From contig NZ_JARXVE010000010.1 of NCBI RefSeq assembly GCF_029893345.1, positions 1 through 64,000 of the forward strand: a DNA stretch of 64,000 nucleotides, in the 5' to 3' direction. Position 1 is the stretch's first letter. The number at the start of each line of letters is the position of its first letter. Positions 1-9,167 of this stretch are shown piece after piece. Both the position numbers and the translations under genes were made by a program. The notes under the pieces were generated by a model. That model did not search any database and was not told the DNA's origin. It worked only from the letters and a program-made list of their open reading frames with translations. Source of the stretch: Mycolicibacterium frederiksbergense. Its GTDB lineage: Bacteria; Actinomycetota; Actinomycetes; Mycobacteriales; Mycobacteriaceae.

Positions 1-2
1 GC

Positions 3-150
3 CGGGCAGCCACACATGAGGCAACGACCCCAACCGGGCACTTTCCAAATGAGGCAACGAATCCCCTCGCGGGCATATTGACACGAGGCAATACGCTGCC
101 CACCTAATAGCGACAGTGTCGCTGGCATGCGGGCACTGGACGGATGAGGT
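3..150. repeat. Degenerate tandem repeat, about 33 bp period
   Basis: The box CGGGCA occurs at 3-8, 35-40, 70-75 and 130-135. The first two are followed at fixed distance by TGAGGCAACGA (17-27, 50-60), the third by CGAGGCAATA (84-93) and the fourth by a weaker GATGAGGTCCGA (143-154). Spacing of the first three units is 32-35 bp. No gene is visible in 1-320, which lies downstream of the ATPase gene on the minus strand. Function unknown. Confidence 0.5.
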
Positions 151-320
151 CCGAGTTAACGCCTGCGTCCAATGTGACTGCTCCGAAGAGGTTGGTGATA
201 CCTGAGTGGCTCAGGAGGCGATTGTCGCTCGATTGTCGCGCATAGGCGGGCAGGTCGAGTAGGCGTTTCGGCGCCGTGACGCTTGGGGCATGTGTGACTC
301 GCGGCGGCCCGCCAGCGCGC

Positions 321-2534
321 CTAGCGCCCCGCCGCGAACTCCCGCAATGATTGCACCTGAACCGGATCCAGCGACGGCCGTACGGTCTCGCGGGCGCCGG
401 CCACATCGGCTGCGGTGACGTCGGCGGCGTCGATCGAACGGCGCATCGCGGTCAGCGCCGCCTCGCGCAGCAGGGCCACGCAATCGGCGGCGCTGTAGCC
501 GTCCAACTCAGAAGCCAGGGCATCGAGATCGACATCGGGTGCCAACGGGATGGATTTGCCTGCGGTGCGCAGGATTTCGCGCCGGGCATCAGCGTCGGGC
601 GGCTCGACGAACACCAGGCGCTCCAGCCGTCCGGGGCGTAGCAGCGCCGGGTCGATGAGGTCGGGGCGGTTTGTCGCACCCAGCACCACGACGTCGCGCA
701 TCGGTTCGATACCGTCGAGTTCGGTCAACAGGGCGGCCACCACGCGGTCGGTCACCCCGGAATCGAAGCTCTGCCCGCGCCGCGGCGCCAACGCGTCGAT
801 CTCGTCGAGGAACACCAGTGACGGCGCCGAGTCACGCGCCCGGGCGAACAGTTCGCGCACCGCCTTCTCGGACGAGCCGACCCATTTGTCCATCAGCTCA
901 GCGCCTTTGACCGCGTGCACCGAAAGCCTGCCCGAACTGGCCAGGGCCCGCACCAGGAAGGTCTTGCCGCAGCCGGGCGGGCCGTACAGCAGCACGCCGC
1001 GCGGCGGGTCCACGCCGAGCCGCTGGAACGTGTCGGGATGCTGCAGCGGCCACAACACCGCCTCGGTCAGGGCTTGTTTGGTCTCGACCATGTCGCCGAC
1101 GTCGTCGAGCGTGACCGATCCGACCGACACCTCCTCGGCCGCAGACCTCGACAGCGGGCGGATCACCGTCAGCGCACCGGTCAGGTCCTCCTGCCACAAC
1201 ACCGGCGCGTTGCCCTCGGCGCTGGCCCGCGAGGCCGCCCGCAGCGCACCTTCGCGGACCACGGCGGCCAGGTCGGCCACCACGAAACCAGGTGTACGGT
1301 CTGCGATCTCACCGAGATCGAGCTCGGCGACGGGAACCCCGCGCAGCAACACCTCCAGCAACGACTTGCGGGTGGTGGCATCGGGCAGGGTGAGGGCGAG
1401 TTCGCGGTCGCACAGATCCGGCGCGCGCAGTCGGGGGTCCACCCCGATGGGCATCGCGGACGTCGCGATGAAGGCCACCCCGCGAGTGGCCACAGCCTCC
1501 CGCAGCTCGGTGATGATCAGGGCCGCGACCGGTTCGGGGGCCCGGTCGGTGGCAGCCGGCAGCAGGGCGTCGATATCGGAGATCAGCAGCACGCCGCCGC
1601 CGTCGCACACGGTGGCCACCGCGTTGGATACCCGACTCAAGCGCTCGTCGGCGGCCAGCGCCCCCACCTCTGGACCGTCGAGCTGCACCAACCGCCGCTC
1701 AGCGCAGACCGTTCGCACCATGGTGGCCTTGCCGACACCGGCCGGGCCGGACACCAGCACGCCAAGATTCGGTGTGGCACCCAGGGTTTCGAGGAGCTCG
1801 GGCTCGTCGAGCGACAACTTGAGCCATTCGGTGAGCTTGCCGGCCTGGATATGGGATCCCTTGAGATCGTCGAAGCTCACCGCAGGCTCGGCGCGGGCGG
1901 GGCTGATCGTGTGTGTGCCAGTGGAACCCGACGTGCTCGGCGCAATGCCCGACCCCCACGACACCACCGAATTCGGTTGCACGCTCACCGGACCCGACGG
2001 GTCGACCCCGGTCACGGTCAGCAGCTCAGAAGTCCAGGTGATGCCCACCGAGGAGGCCAGCGCCGCGGTGGCCGCCGACGTCGACGTGCCGGGGCCGAGA
2101 TCGCGGGGCAGCAGCGACACCGTGTCGCCGACCGTCATCACCTTGCCCAGCAGGGCCTGGCGCAGCGTGGCCGACGAAATCGAATCGGTGGCCAGTTTGG
2201 ACCCGGTGACCGTGACCGCCCGGGCGCCGTACACCGTCACCGGCGTCACGATCACGGTGCCGTTCTCGGGCACTCCGGCATTGGACAGGGTGACGTCGTC
2301 AAGCAGCGCGGTACCGGTCGGCACCGAAGGCCCGGCCACTCCGGCGACCGCGGCGGTGGTCCGCGAACCGGTCAGCGACACCGCATCCCATTCCCGGATT
2401 CCGAGTGCGGCAAGTACTTCGGGGTGCAGCCGGACCACGCCGCGGCGCGAGTCGAGGGCGGAGGTGTTCAGGCGCGCGGTCAGCCTCAGATGGGTCTGGG
2501 CCACCGCGTCGGCGTTGTCCTCCAGCTGCGACAC
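321..2534 (-). CDS. CDC48/p97-like AAA ATPase with two AAA modules (Rv0435c-like)
   Basis: 737-residue cytosolic unfoldase-type ATPase. The N-terminal ~100 residues look like a CDC48 N-domain. The D1 module has a P-loop GPAGVGKAT near residue 261, but its Walker B reads ISDID near residue 315 instead of the family LDEID, and its sensor-1 region lacks the TNRP asparagine. D2 is canonical: GPPGCGKT near 517, FLDEID near 571, GATNRPD and a double-Arg finger region. D2 therefore probably does the hydrolysis while D1 is regulatory. This is inference; substrates are not known. The ATG at 2534 lies one base from the pssA stop, so the gene is the last of a minus-strand operon moeA2-psd-pssA-ATPase, the same order as Rv0438c to Rv0435c of M. 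tuberculosis. Long ORFs on the opposite strand are GC-rich shadows. Confidence 0.93.
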   Translation of the reverse strand: MSQLEDNADAVAQTHLRLTARLNTSALDSRRGVVRLHPEVLAALGIREWDAVSLTGSRTTAAVAGVAGPSVPTGTALLDDVTLSNAGVPENGTVIVTPVTVYGARAVTVTGSKLATDSISSATLRQALLGKVMTVGDTVSLLPRDLGPGTSTSAATAALASSVGITWTSELLTVTGVDPSGPVSVQPNSVVSWGSGIAPSTSGSTGTHTISPARAEPAVSFDDLKGSHIQAGKLTEWLKLSLDEPELLETLGATPNLGVLVSGPAGVGKATMVRTVCAERRLVQLDGPEVGALAADERLSRVSNAVATVCDGGGVLLISDIDALLPAATDRAPEPVAALIITELREAVATRGVAFIATSAMPIGVDPRLRAPDLCDRELALTLPDATTRKSLLEVLLRGVPVAELDLGEIADRTPGFVVADLAAVVREGALRAASRASAEGNAPVLWQEDLTGALTVIRPLSRSAAEEVSVGSVTLDDVGDMVETKQALTEAVLWPLQHPDTFQRLGVDPPRGVLLYGPPGCGKTFLVRALASSGRLSVHAVKGAELMDKWVGSSEKAVRELFARARDSAPSLVFLDEIDALAPRRGQSFDSGVTDRVVAALLTELDGIEPMRDVVVLGATNRPDLIDPALLRPGRLERLVFVEPPDADARREILRTAGKSIPLAPDVDLDALASELDGYSAADCVALLREAALTAMRRSIDAADVTAADVAGARETVRPSLDPVQVQSLREFAAGR

Positions 2535-2535
2535 G

Positions 2536-3387
2536 TCAACGGCCCGGCTTCCGCAACCCCAGGCGTGCCACCGAGCGGCGGTGCGGCTGGGCCCGGCGAG
2601 TCGCGCGTCGGGCGGCGCGGCGCTGCCGAGGCTTCTCGTTCCAGGACTCGGGGTGGTTGGCCACCCAGTGCTTGGTGCGGATCCCGAACGGGATGTGGAT
2701 CGCGTAGCCCACGATGATCACCATGATGACGATGTAGCCGTAGAACACCGAGGCCGCGACGCCGATGGCCACCAGGGCCAGCAGCGGGGTCACCATGTTC
2801 GGCGACACCGAGAAGGTGTGCACCTTGCGCATCGGGATGCGACTGACCACTAGCAGCGAGACGCCGATCATCCAGATCGACACCGCCCACTCGCTGGTCC
2901 ACCAGCCCTCGCCGAACTGCATCTTGGCGGCCAGCGGCCCGATCGCACCGATGGCCCCCGCCGGGGCGGGCATGCCGACGAAATACTCCTTTTCGTACGC
3001 GGGCTGATCCACGTCGAGCAGCGCGTTGAACCGCGCCAGCCGCAACACGATGCACACCGCGTACAGCAGCACCACGATCCAGCCCACCCGGGAGTGCTCC
3101 AGCAGCGTGGCGTACACGATGAGAGCCGGTGCCACACCGAAATTCACGGCATCGGCCAGCGAGTCGATCTCCTCGCCCATCTTGGAGGTGGCGTTGAGCG
3201 CGCGGGCCACCCGGCCGTCCAGGGCGTCGAGGATTGCCGCGGCCGCCAGGAACGCCATCGATTCGGTGGGCCGGTTGTCCAGCGCCATCTTGACCGCGGA
3301 CAAACCCAGGCAGATCGCCGCCACCGTCATCGCGCTGGGCAACATCCGCACGCTGAATGAAGGTGGCCGCATACGGGCTTTGATCAT
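2536..3387 (-). CDS. pssA: CDP-diacylglycerol-serine O-phosphatidyltransferase
   Basis: 283-residue integral membrane enzyme that makes phosphatidylserine from CDP-diacylglycerol and serine. The CDP-alcohol phosphotransferase signature is intact: DALDGRVAR at residues 54-62, then G and two further Asp in EEIDSLAD near 72-79. Several hydrophobic helices follow, and the tail is Arg-rich. It sits directly before the decarboxylase gene psd (13-base gap), which uses its product, and ends one base before the AAA ATPase start. Order and length match Rv0436c. Confidence 0.93.
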   Translation of the reverse strand: MIKARMRPPSFSVRMLPSAMTVAAICLGLSAVKMALDNRPTESMAFLAAAAILDALDGRVARALNATSKMGEEIDSLADAVNFGVAPALIVYATLLEHSRVGWIVVLLYAVCIVLRLARFNALLDVDQPAYEKEYFVGMPAPAGAIGAIGPLAAKMQFGEGWWTSEWAVSIWMIGVSLLVVSRIPMRKVHTFSVSPNMVTPLLALVAIGVAASVFYGYIVIMVIIVGYAIHIPFGIRTKHWVANHPESWNEKPRQRRAARRATRRAQPHRRSVARLGLRKPGR

Positions 3388-3400
3388 GACAACTCCGCGA

Positions 3401-4099
3401 TCATGGCAACTCCGCCAGTACGGTTTCGCCGGCCAGCGCCCGCTGGCCCCGGCTGACCAGCAGCTTCGAACCGGCGGGCAGGTAGGTGTCCAGCCGGGAT
3501 CCGAACCTGATCAGCCCGTAGGTCTCGCCGATGCTCAGCTTGTCGCCGACGTGCGCGTCGCACACGATGCGACGGGCCACCAACCCGGCGATCTGCACCG
3601 CGATCACCTGGGCGCCCTCCGGGGTCTGGATCACGATGCTGTTGCGTTCGTTGTCCTCGCTGGCGGCTTCGAGCTCGGCCGAGTGGAAACGGCCCGGCCG
3701 GTATTGCACGGCGACCACGTCGCCGCCGATCGGTGCGCGCTGCACATGCGCGTCGAGCACCGACAGGAAGATGCTGACCCGGGGCAGCGGGGTGTCGGGC
3801 AGGCCCAACTCGGCCGGGGGGACCGCGTCCTGGATCAGGCACACCAGCCCGTCGGCCGGTGCCACCACCACGCCGGGCCGGGTGGGCGGCACCCGGTGCG
3901 GGTGCCGGAAGAACGCCGCGTTGGCCCCGGCGGCCAGCAGCCCGGCCCGCCGCACCCAGCGGTGCTTGCGGCCGAGGGCGGCGACGGCGAGGCTGGCGCC
4001 GACGAACGGCAGACCCGCCGAGTGCATCGGCGGGACACTGGAGCGCACCAGCGCCGCGAGGCGTTCTGGGCCGGATTGGAGGTCGGGGCGTCTGGCCAT
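3401..4099 (-). CDS. psd: Phosphatidylserine decarboxylase proenzyme, short type
   Basis: 232-residue proenzyme converting phosphatidylserine to phosphatidylethanolamine. It shows the decarboxylase features PADG (82-85), DAHVQR with His118, and the self-cleavage site FGSR, where Gly200-Ser201 would be split to make the pyruvoyl cofactor on the small C-terminal subunit. The length fits the short archaeal/actinobacterial Psd class, not the ~320-residue E. coli form. The hydrophobic segment near 30-65 could attach it to the membrane. It is upstream of pssA, and moeA2 ends 35 bases before it. Equivalent of Rv0437c. Confidence 0.92.
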   Translation of the reverse strand: MARRPDLQSGPERLAALVRSSVPPMHSAGLPFVGASLAVAALGRKHRWVRRAGLLAAGANAAFFRHPHRVPPTRPGVVVAPADGLVCLIQDAVPPAELGLPDTPLPRVSIFLSVLDAHVQRAPIGGDVVAVQYRPGRFHSAELEAASEDNERNSIVIQTPEGAQVIAVQIAGLVARRIVCDAHVGDKLSIGETYGLIRFGSRLDTYLPAGSKLLVSRGQRALAGETVLAELP

Positions 4100-4134
4100 C
4101 GGGAGGATTCTACGTGCGTGCTTCGGCGGATCCG

Positions 4135-5322
4135 TTAGCTCAGGTCCCAGACAGGAACCGTCGCCCCGGCGGCCAGTTCGGTGATGTCCTCGCCGATCTC
4201 CAGTAGGCAGTTCGCCGAGGCGAGCCAGCGCAGATGGTGCGAGGCCGGGGGACCGTAGCTGCTCACCGTGTCCCCGGTCAGCACACCCCGCCGGAACTGC
4301 CGTTTCCCGCGCGGGGAGGTCAGATCTTCGGTGAGCTGCGCGGTGCGCCGTGGCCGGTGCGCTTCGGCGTGGCCCATCGCGGCGCGTAGCGGTGAGCGGA
4401 CGAACACCTCGAACGACACCAGCGCGCTGACCGGATTGCCGGGCAGGGTGATGATCGGCACGCCGTCGACCGCGCCCGCGCCCTGCGGCATGCCGGGCTG
4501 CATCGCCACCTTGACGAACTCCACCTGATCCGACAACGCGTCCTTGACCACCTCGTACGCGCCGGCGCTGACCCCGCCGGTGGTGATGATCAGGTCGGTG
4601 TCGGTGGCGTGCTCGGCCAGCGCGGCGCGGAACGCATCGACATCGTCGGCGGACATCGGGGCGACGGTCGCCTGCGCGCCGGCGTCGCGGACCGCCGCGG
4701 CCAGCATCACCGCATTCGACTCATAGATCTGCCCGGGCTGCAGCTCGGTGCCCGGGGCCACCAGTTCGGTGCCGGTGGACATCACCAGCACCCGCTGGCG
4801 CGGCAGCACCGGCAGCGTGGCCAATCCCAGGGCCGCCGCCAGTCCCAGTGCGGCGGGGGTGATCACCTGACCGGCGCGCAGCACAGTGGTGCCGGCCGTG
4901 ACGTCCTCACCGGCGCGCCGGATGTGCTGGCCGTCCCGGACGGCCGCGCGGATCGTCACGGTGTCGGTCGCGCCGTCGGTGGCCTCGACCGGAACCACCG
5001 CGGTGGCACCGGACGGCACCGGGGCCCCGGTCATGATGCGGTGTGCGGTCCCGGGCTTGAGGGTCAGCGGATCAGTGCGGCCGGCCGGGATGTCCTCGGC
5101 GACCGGCAGTCGCACCGGGGTGTCGGCGGAGGCGGTGGCGATGTCGTCGGCGACGACGGCGTAGCCGTCCATGGCCGAGTTGTCGAACCCGGGTAGTGAC
5201 AGCGGCGCCACCACATCGGCAGCCAGCACCAGGCCCAGGCTGTCGGCCAGTGACAATTGTTGTGCCGCACGTGATTTGATCAGACCAGCGACGATGCGCT
5301 GGTGCTCTTCGACGGTCCGCAC
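4135..5322 (-). CDS. moeA2: Molybdopterin molybdenumtransferase MoeA family
   Basis: 395-residue MoeA-type protein inserting molybdate into adenylated molybdopterin. Typical blocks are present: DNSAMDGYAV, a MoCF-like GTELV block, a TTGGVSAG loop and LPGNPVSA. The loop continues AYEVVKDAL where E. coli MoeA has an acidic residue, a variant I believe is usual in actinobacteria. I chose the GTG at 5322 (start VRTVEEHQ) because it falls 2 bases after the TAG of the upstream SDR gene. An in-frame upstream start at 5370 would run into that gene. Position and order match Rv0438c. Confidence 0.9.
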   Translation of the reverse strand: MRTVEEHQRIVAGLIKSRAAQQLSLADSLGLVLAADVVAPLSLPGFDNSAMDGYAVVADDIATASADTPVRLPVAEDIPAGRTDPLTLKPGTAHRIMTGAPVPSGATAVVPVEATDGATDTVTIRAAVRDGQHIRRAGEDVTAGTTVLRAGQVITPAALGLAAALGLATLPVLPRQRVLVMSTGTELVAPGTELQPGQIYESNAVMLAAAVRDAGAQATVAPMSADDVDAFRAALAEHATDTDLIITTGGVSAGAYEVVKDALSDQVEFVKVAMQPGMPQGAGAVDGVPIITLPGNPVSALVSFEVFVRSPLRAAMGHAEAHRPRRTAQLTEDLTSPRGKRQFRRGVLTGDTVSSYGPPASHHLRWLASANCLLEIGEDITELAAGATVPVWDLS

Positions 5323-5324
5323 GG

Positions 5325-6248
5325 CTACACCGGGTAGCTGACGCCGGTCAGCTCCTCCGACACCGCCCACAGCTTGCGCTGCAATTGCGGGTCATGGGAT
5401 TGGCTGCTGGATCTGACCAGCTTGGGATAGCCCCGTAGCTCGTGGAAGCCGTCCGGGCCGTAGTACTGGCCGCCGCTTGCGCCTGGGTCGGTGGCGGCCC
5501 GCAACGTGTCCAGCGCGCCCATGGCGGCGCTGTTGACGAGCAGGCCGGCGATCTGACGGAAGCCCGGCAGCCCGGAGCCGGGGACATGCCGCGTCAGTTC
5601 GGTATTCGAGACGCCCGGGTGGGCGGCCAACGCAATGGTCGGTTCACCCGCGGCGGCCAGTCGGCGCTGCAGTTCATAGGTGAACAACAGGTTCGCCAGC
5701 TTGGACTGGCCGTAGGCGGCCACCCGGTTGTAGCTGCGCTCCCACTGCAGGTCGTCGAAATGGATCGCGGCCTGGATGCGGTGGGCGACGCTGGCCACCG
5801 CGACGACGCGCGACCCGTCGACCGGCAACAGGTGGTCGAGCAGCAGGCCGGTCAGCGCGAACGGGCCCAAATGGTTGGTGCCGAACTGCAACTCGAAACC
5901 GTCGACGGTGGTCTGCTTCGGCGGGTACATCACCCCGGCGTTGTTGATCAGCAGGTCGATGCGCGGGTAGGCGGCACGCAGCTGGTCGGCGGCGATGCGG
6001 ACGGAGTCCAGCGAACCCACGTCCAGCTGCTGCAGCGCGAGGTCTGCCTTCGGCACGGCAGCCTTGATCCGCTCGACCGCCTCGCGGCCCTTGTCGAGAT
6101 TGCGCACCGCGACCACCACGTGCGCGCCCCTGTCGGCCAGTACCCGCGCGGTTTCATAGCCCAATCCGGTGTTCGATCCGGTGACGATAGCGACGCGGCC
6201 CGACTGGTCGGGCACGTCGGCCTCGGTCCACTTCGTGTTGGCGCTCAT
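5325..6248 (-). CDS. Short-chain dehydrogenase/reductase (Rv0439c-like)
   Basis: 307-residue Rossmann-fold oxidoreductase. The cofactor motif TGSNTGLG lies at 23-30, NNAGVMYP is the structural NNAG motif, and the catalytic pair is Y-x3-K in YGQSK. The C-terminus resembles the retinol dehydrogenase/WW-domain oxidoreductase-like subgroup; its substrate cannot be read. The ATG at 6248 (MSANTK) is preferred over an in-frame extension to 6464 that would overlap the divergent gene at 6286. It heads the minus-strand operon with moeA2 immediately downstream. The divergent spacer is only 37 bases. Confidence 0.88.
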   Translation of the reverse strand: MSANTKWTEADVPDQSGRVAIVTGSNTGLGYETARVLADRGAHVVVAVRNLDKGREAVERIKAAVPKADLALQQLDVGSLDSVRIAADQLRAAYPRIDLLINNAGVMYPPKQTTVDGFELQFGTNHLGPFALTGLLLDHLLPVDGSRVVAVASVAHRIQAAIHFDDLQWERSYNRVAAYGQSKLANLLFTYELQRRLAAAGEPTIALAAHPGVSNTELTRHVPGSGLPGFRQIAGLLVNSAAMGALDTLRAATDPGASGGQYYGPDGFHELRGYPKLVRSSSQSHDPQLQRKLWAVSEELTGVSYPV

Positions 6249-6285
6249 GGTTCGAACTCTACGGATTGTGCGGCATGCTCGACTC

Positions 6286-6798
6286 ATGAACAGCCTTCCG
6301 ATGGTGACACTCGGCGACCCGGCGTATCCGCCGAGCCGGAAGGCGCCGTTCGTGTGGGCGCTGGGCGCGGCCATTCCGTGGGCCGCGCTGGTGCCGGCGC
6401 AGCTGATCTGGCTCGCGCTGGACCAGCGGATGTGGTGGCTGCACGGCCTGGCCGCCGCCGCCACCGTCCTGGCTTTCGTGCTGTTCGTCGTGGTGGTGCC
6501 GATCTGGCGTTACCGCGTGCACCGGTGGGACATCAGCGTCGGGTCCGGGACGCCCGCGGTGTACACCCGCACGGGCTGGCTGGTGCAGGAGCGGCGCATC
6601 GCGCCGATTTCGCGGGTGCAGACCGTGGACACCTATCGGGGTCCGCTGGACCGGTTGTTCGGTCTGGCCAACGTGACGGTGACGACGGCGTCGTCGGCCG
6701 GCGCGGTGCGGATCGTGGCGCTGGACGCCGAGGTGGCCGAGCGGGTGGTGGCGCAGTTGACCGACATCGCGGCGATCGGCGAGCAGGACGCCACGTGA
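6286..6798 (+). CDS. PH domain-containing membrane protein, YdbS-like
   Basis: 170-residue protein with two membrane helices near the N-terminus (about residues 20-65), followed by a bacterial PH (bPH2/YdbS) domain with R-I-x-RVQTVD (PISRVQTVDT) and LFGLANVTV blocks. The family is of unknown function and usually occurs as a two-gene pair with a larger multi-PH-domain protein. That pairing is seen here, because its stop TGA overlaps the GTG start of the next gene by 3 bases. ATG 6286 is chosen; ATG 6301 is an alternative. Confidence 0.85.
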   Translation: MNSLPMVTLGDPAYPPSRKAPFVWALGAAIPWAALVPAQLIWLALDQRMWWLHGLAAAATVLAFVLFVVVVPIWRYRVHRWDISVGSGTPAVYTRTGWLVQERRIAPISRVQTVDTYRGPLDRLFGLANVTVTTASSAGAVRIVALDAEVAERVVAQLTDIAAIGEQDAT

Positions 6799-8255
6799 CG
6801 CAGACCTCGTGGCAGCGGCTGAGCCCGCGGATGTTGTTCGTGCATCCGGTGCACGAGCTGTTGCAACAGATCCCGCTGCTGGTGGGTTCGGTGGTGCTCG
6901 GCTCGGCCACCGGTAACCCGGTGTGGACGATCGCCGCTGTTGCGCTGACCGTGGCGTTCGGCCTGGCCCGGTGGTTCACCACCAGCTACCGCATCGAGCC
7001 TGACGACGTGCAGCTGCGCACCGGGGTGCTGCAGCGCAAGGTGTTGTCGGTGCCGCGCAACCGGATTCGCTCGGTGTCCACCGACGCGCGGCTGCTGCAC
7101 CGGGTCCTGGGGTTGACCGTATTGCGGATCAGTACCGGCCAGGAAGCCAAGCGGGACACCGTATTCGCGTTGGATGCCGTCGAGGCCGAGCAGGTGCCGA
7201 GGCTGCGGTCGATTCTGCTTGCCGATGCCGCTCCGGCCGACGATGCGCCGCAGGGCCGGGTGCTGGCCCGCTGGGCGCCGTCCTGGTTGCGCTACAGCCC
7301 GCTCAGCTTCACCGGCCTGACGATGGTCGCTGCCGCGGTGGGAGTCATCTATCAGGTGGGAGCCAGTGCGGCACTGGCTAATTCGCCGTTGGCGCAATCC
7401 GGTCTGGATCTCGCCGCGCGGCTGGGTGTGGCGGCCAGCGCGATCTTGGCGGTGTTGGCGGTGCTGGCGCTCTCGGTGGTGCTGTCGGTGCTGCGGTCGC
7501 TGGTCACCTACGGCAACCTGGTACTGGTCCGCCGTGATGTCCCCGGCGCCGGCGGAGCGCTTGATCTGCAGCACGGGCTGCTGCGGTTGCGCGAACACAC
7601 CTACGACATGCGCCGGTTGCGTGGCGGCACGGTGCGCGAGCCGCTGTTGGTGCGGCTGTTCGGCGGTGCCCGGCTGGACGCGGTGATGACGGGGGTCGGC
7701 AGGGTGGGCGAGGCGTCGCTGCTGTTGCCGCCGTGCCCGGCCGGCACCGCCACCGCCGTGCTTGCCGAACTCACCGATCGTCCCGACGTGGTGATCGGGC
7801 CACTGCGCGCCCACGGACCGGCGGCGGTGCGGCGCCGCTGGGTGCGGGCGCTTGCCCTGCCCGCCCTGGCCGTGGTGGCGCTCATTGTGTTTCAGGTTGC
7901 GGTGTGGGTGTGGGTGTTGTGGGCGCTGGCGGTGGTCGGCGCGGCGGTGCTGGCGATGGATCGGGCGCGGTCGCTGGGGCACCAGGCCGGCGGCGGATGG
8001 CTGGTTGCCCGGGCGGGAAGCCTGGAACGCCGCCGCGATTGCCTGCAGGCCGACGGGATCATCGGCTGGACGGTGCGCCAGACGCTGATGCAGCGGCGCG
8101 CCGGGGTGGCCACCCTGGTCGCGGCCACCGCGGCCGGGGAGAAGCGCTACCACGTGATCGACGTCCCCGCCGAGCAGGCCTGGTCCATTGCCGCCGCGGC
8201 CACTCCGTGGGTCGCGGCCAACAGGTGGGCGGATCCGGGCCCCGGGTTGCGCTGA
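6795..8255 (+). CDS. Multi-PH-domain membrane protein, YdbT-like
   Basis: 486-residue membrane protein, partner of the preceding YdbS-like gene. GTG 6795 overlaps the upstream stop (GTGA). It has an N-terminal helix pair, a first PH domain (PRNRIRSV and GLTVLRISTG blocks), a central pair of helices, a second PH-like region (LREHTYDMRRLRGGTVREP), two more helices near residues 355-395, and a third PH region with ERRRDCLQADGIIGW. Three bPH2 modules fit the YdbT architecture. Cellular role unknown, with envelope function only inferred. Confidence 0.85.
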   Translation: MTQTSWQRLSPRMLFVHPVHELLQQIPLLVGSVVLGSATGNPVWTIAAVALTVAFGLARWFTTSYRIEPDDVQLRTGVLQRKVLSVPRNRIRSVSTDARLLHRVLGLTVLRISTGQEAKRDTVFALDAVEAEQVPRLRSILLADAAPADDAPQGRVLARWAPSWLRYSPLSFTGLTMVAAAVGVIYQVGASAALANSPLAQSGLDLAARLGVAASAILAVLAVLALSVVLSVLRSLVTYGNLVLVRRDVPGAGGALDLQHGLLRLREHTYDMRRLRGGTVREPLLVRLFGGARLDAVMTGVGRVGEASLLLPPCPAGTATAVLAELTDRPDVVIGPLRAHGPAAVRRRWVRALALPALAVVALIVFQVAVWVWVLWALAVVGAAVLAMDRARSLGHQAGGGWLVARAGSLERRRDCLQADGIIGWTVRQTLMQRRAGVATLVAATAAGEKRYHVIDVPAEQAWSIAAAATPWVAANRWADPGPGLR

Positions 8256-8280
8256 ACCGGTGGGCGTTTAGTGTCGCAGC

Positions 8281-9096
8281 ATGGCTATCGGTGGGGTGCT
8301 GTTCGACATCGATGGTGTGCTGGTGACCTCCTGGCAGCCCATCGACGGTGCGGCACAGACGTTGCGGGTGCTGGACGAGTATCAGGTCGCCCGGTCCTAT
8401 CTGACCAACACCACCACCCGCACCCGGGCGCAGATCGCCGGGCTGTTGACCGCGGCCGGTATGGACGTCGCGGCCGATGAGGTGATCACCGCGGCGGCGC
8501 TGACCGCCGAATATGTGCGGGAGCGGTATCCCGACGCCCGATGTTTCCTGGTCAACAGCGGCCAGATCGGTGAGGACATGCCCGGTGTGGACGTGGTGTA
8601 TTCGAGTGATTTCACCGGACCACGCGCCCCGGAAACCCCCGATGTGGTGCTGCTCGGTGGGGCCGGGCCGGAATACAACCACCTCACCTTGAGCTGGGTG
8701 TACGACTGGATGTCGCAAGGCGTTCCGGTGGTGGCCATGCACCGCAGCAATGCCTGGACCACCGCCGACGGGTTGCGGGTCGATACCGGGATGTATCTGC
8801 TGGGCTTGGAGGCCGCCTCGGGGCGTCAGGCCACGGCGGTCGGTAAACCCGCCCCGGAGGGTTTCCTGGCCGCCGCCAACCGGCTGGGCGCGGATCCCGA
8901 TGAGATGTACATGGTCGGTGACGATCTCAACAATGACGTGCTGGCCGCCCAGGTGGTCGGTATGACCGGCGTGCTGACCCGCACCGGGAAGTTCCGGCAG
9001 AGTGCGTTGGACCGTTGGGCTGCAGATGAATTCGCGATGCAGCCGAACTACGTCATCGACTCGGTGGCCGATCTGCCGGAGCTGCTGGGTCTCTGA
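8281..9096 (+). CDS. HAD-superfamily IIA phosphatase (NagD/LHPP-like)
   Basis: 271-residue hydrolase. Motif I is FDIDGVL (nucleophile Asp9, acid Asp11), motif II is YLTNTTTRT, the Lys is in AVGKPAPEGF, and motif IV is MVGDDLNNDV. The class IIA cap lies between them, as in NagD and LHPP (phospholysine/phosphohistidine phosphatase) proteins. The substrate is unknown. It follows the YdbT-like gene by 25 bases and converges with the PGRS gene across a strong hairpin. Confidence 0.88.
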   Translation: MAIGGVLFDIDGVLVTSWQPIDGAAQTLRVLDEYQVARSYLTNTTTRTRAQIAGLLTAAGMDVAADEVITAAALTAEYVRERYPDARCFLVNSGQIGEDMPGVDVVYSSDFTGPRAPETPDVVLLGGAGPEYNHLTLSWVYDWMSQGVPVVAMHRSNAWTTADGLRVDTGMYLLGLEAASGRQATAVGKPAPEGFLAAANRLGADPDEMYMVGDDLNNDVLAAQVVGMTGVLTRTGKFRQSALDRWAADEFAMQPNYVIDSVADLPELLGL

Positions 9097-9127
9097 TCTG
9101 GCGTGCGGCCCCGTCACGGGCAGGAAA

Positions 9128-9164
9128 ATGCGGTGTGGCGCCGACTGGCGGCGCCACACCGCAT
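9128..9164. terminator. Bidirectional terminator-like hairpin
   Basis: Perfect 15-bp inverted repeat, ATGCGGTGTGGCGCC (9128-9142) and its complement (9150-9164), with a 7-base loop. It lies between the convergent HAD and PGRS genes. An A-tract precedes it on the plus strand, giving a U-tract for minus-strand transcripts. Confidence 0.8.
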
Positions 9165-9167
9165 CAA

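Noticed and set aside
550..2853. 767-codon plus-strand frame over the ATPase gene
   Set aside because: High-GC antisense frame with Ser/Arg/Thr-rich sequence and no family signature; the opposite strand holds a clear AAA ATPase.
5442..6794. YdbT frame extended upstream
   Set aside because: Runs antisense to the SDR gene and through the YdbS-like gene; GTG 6795 overlaps the previous stop as in paired genes.
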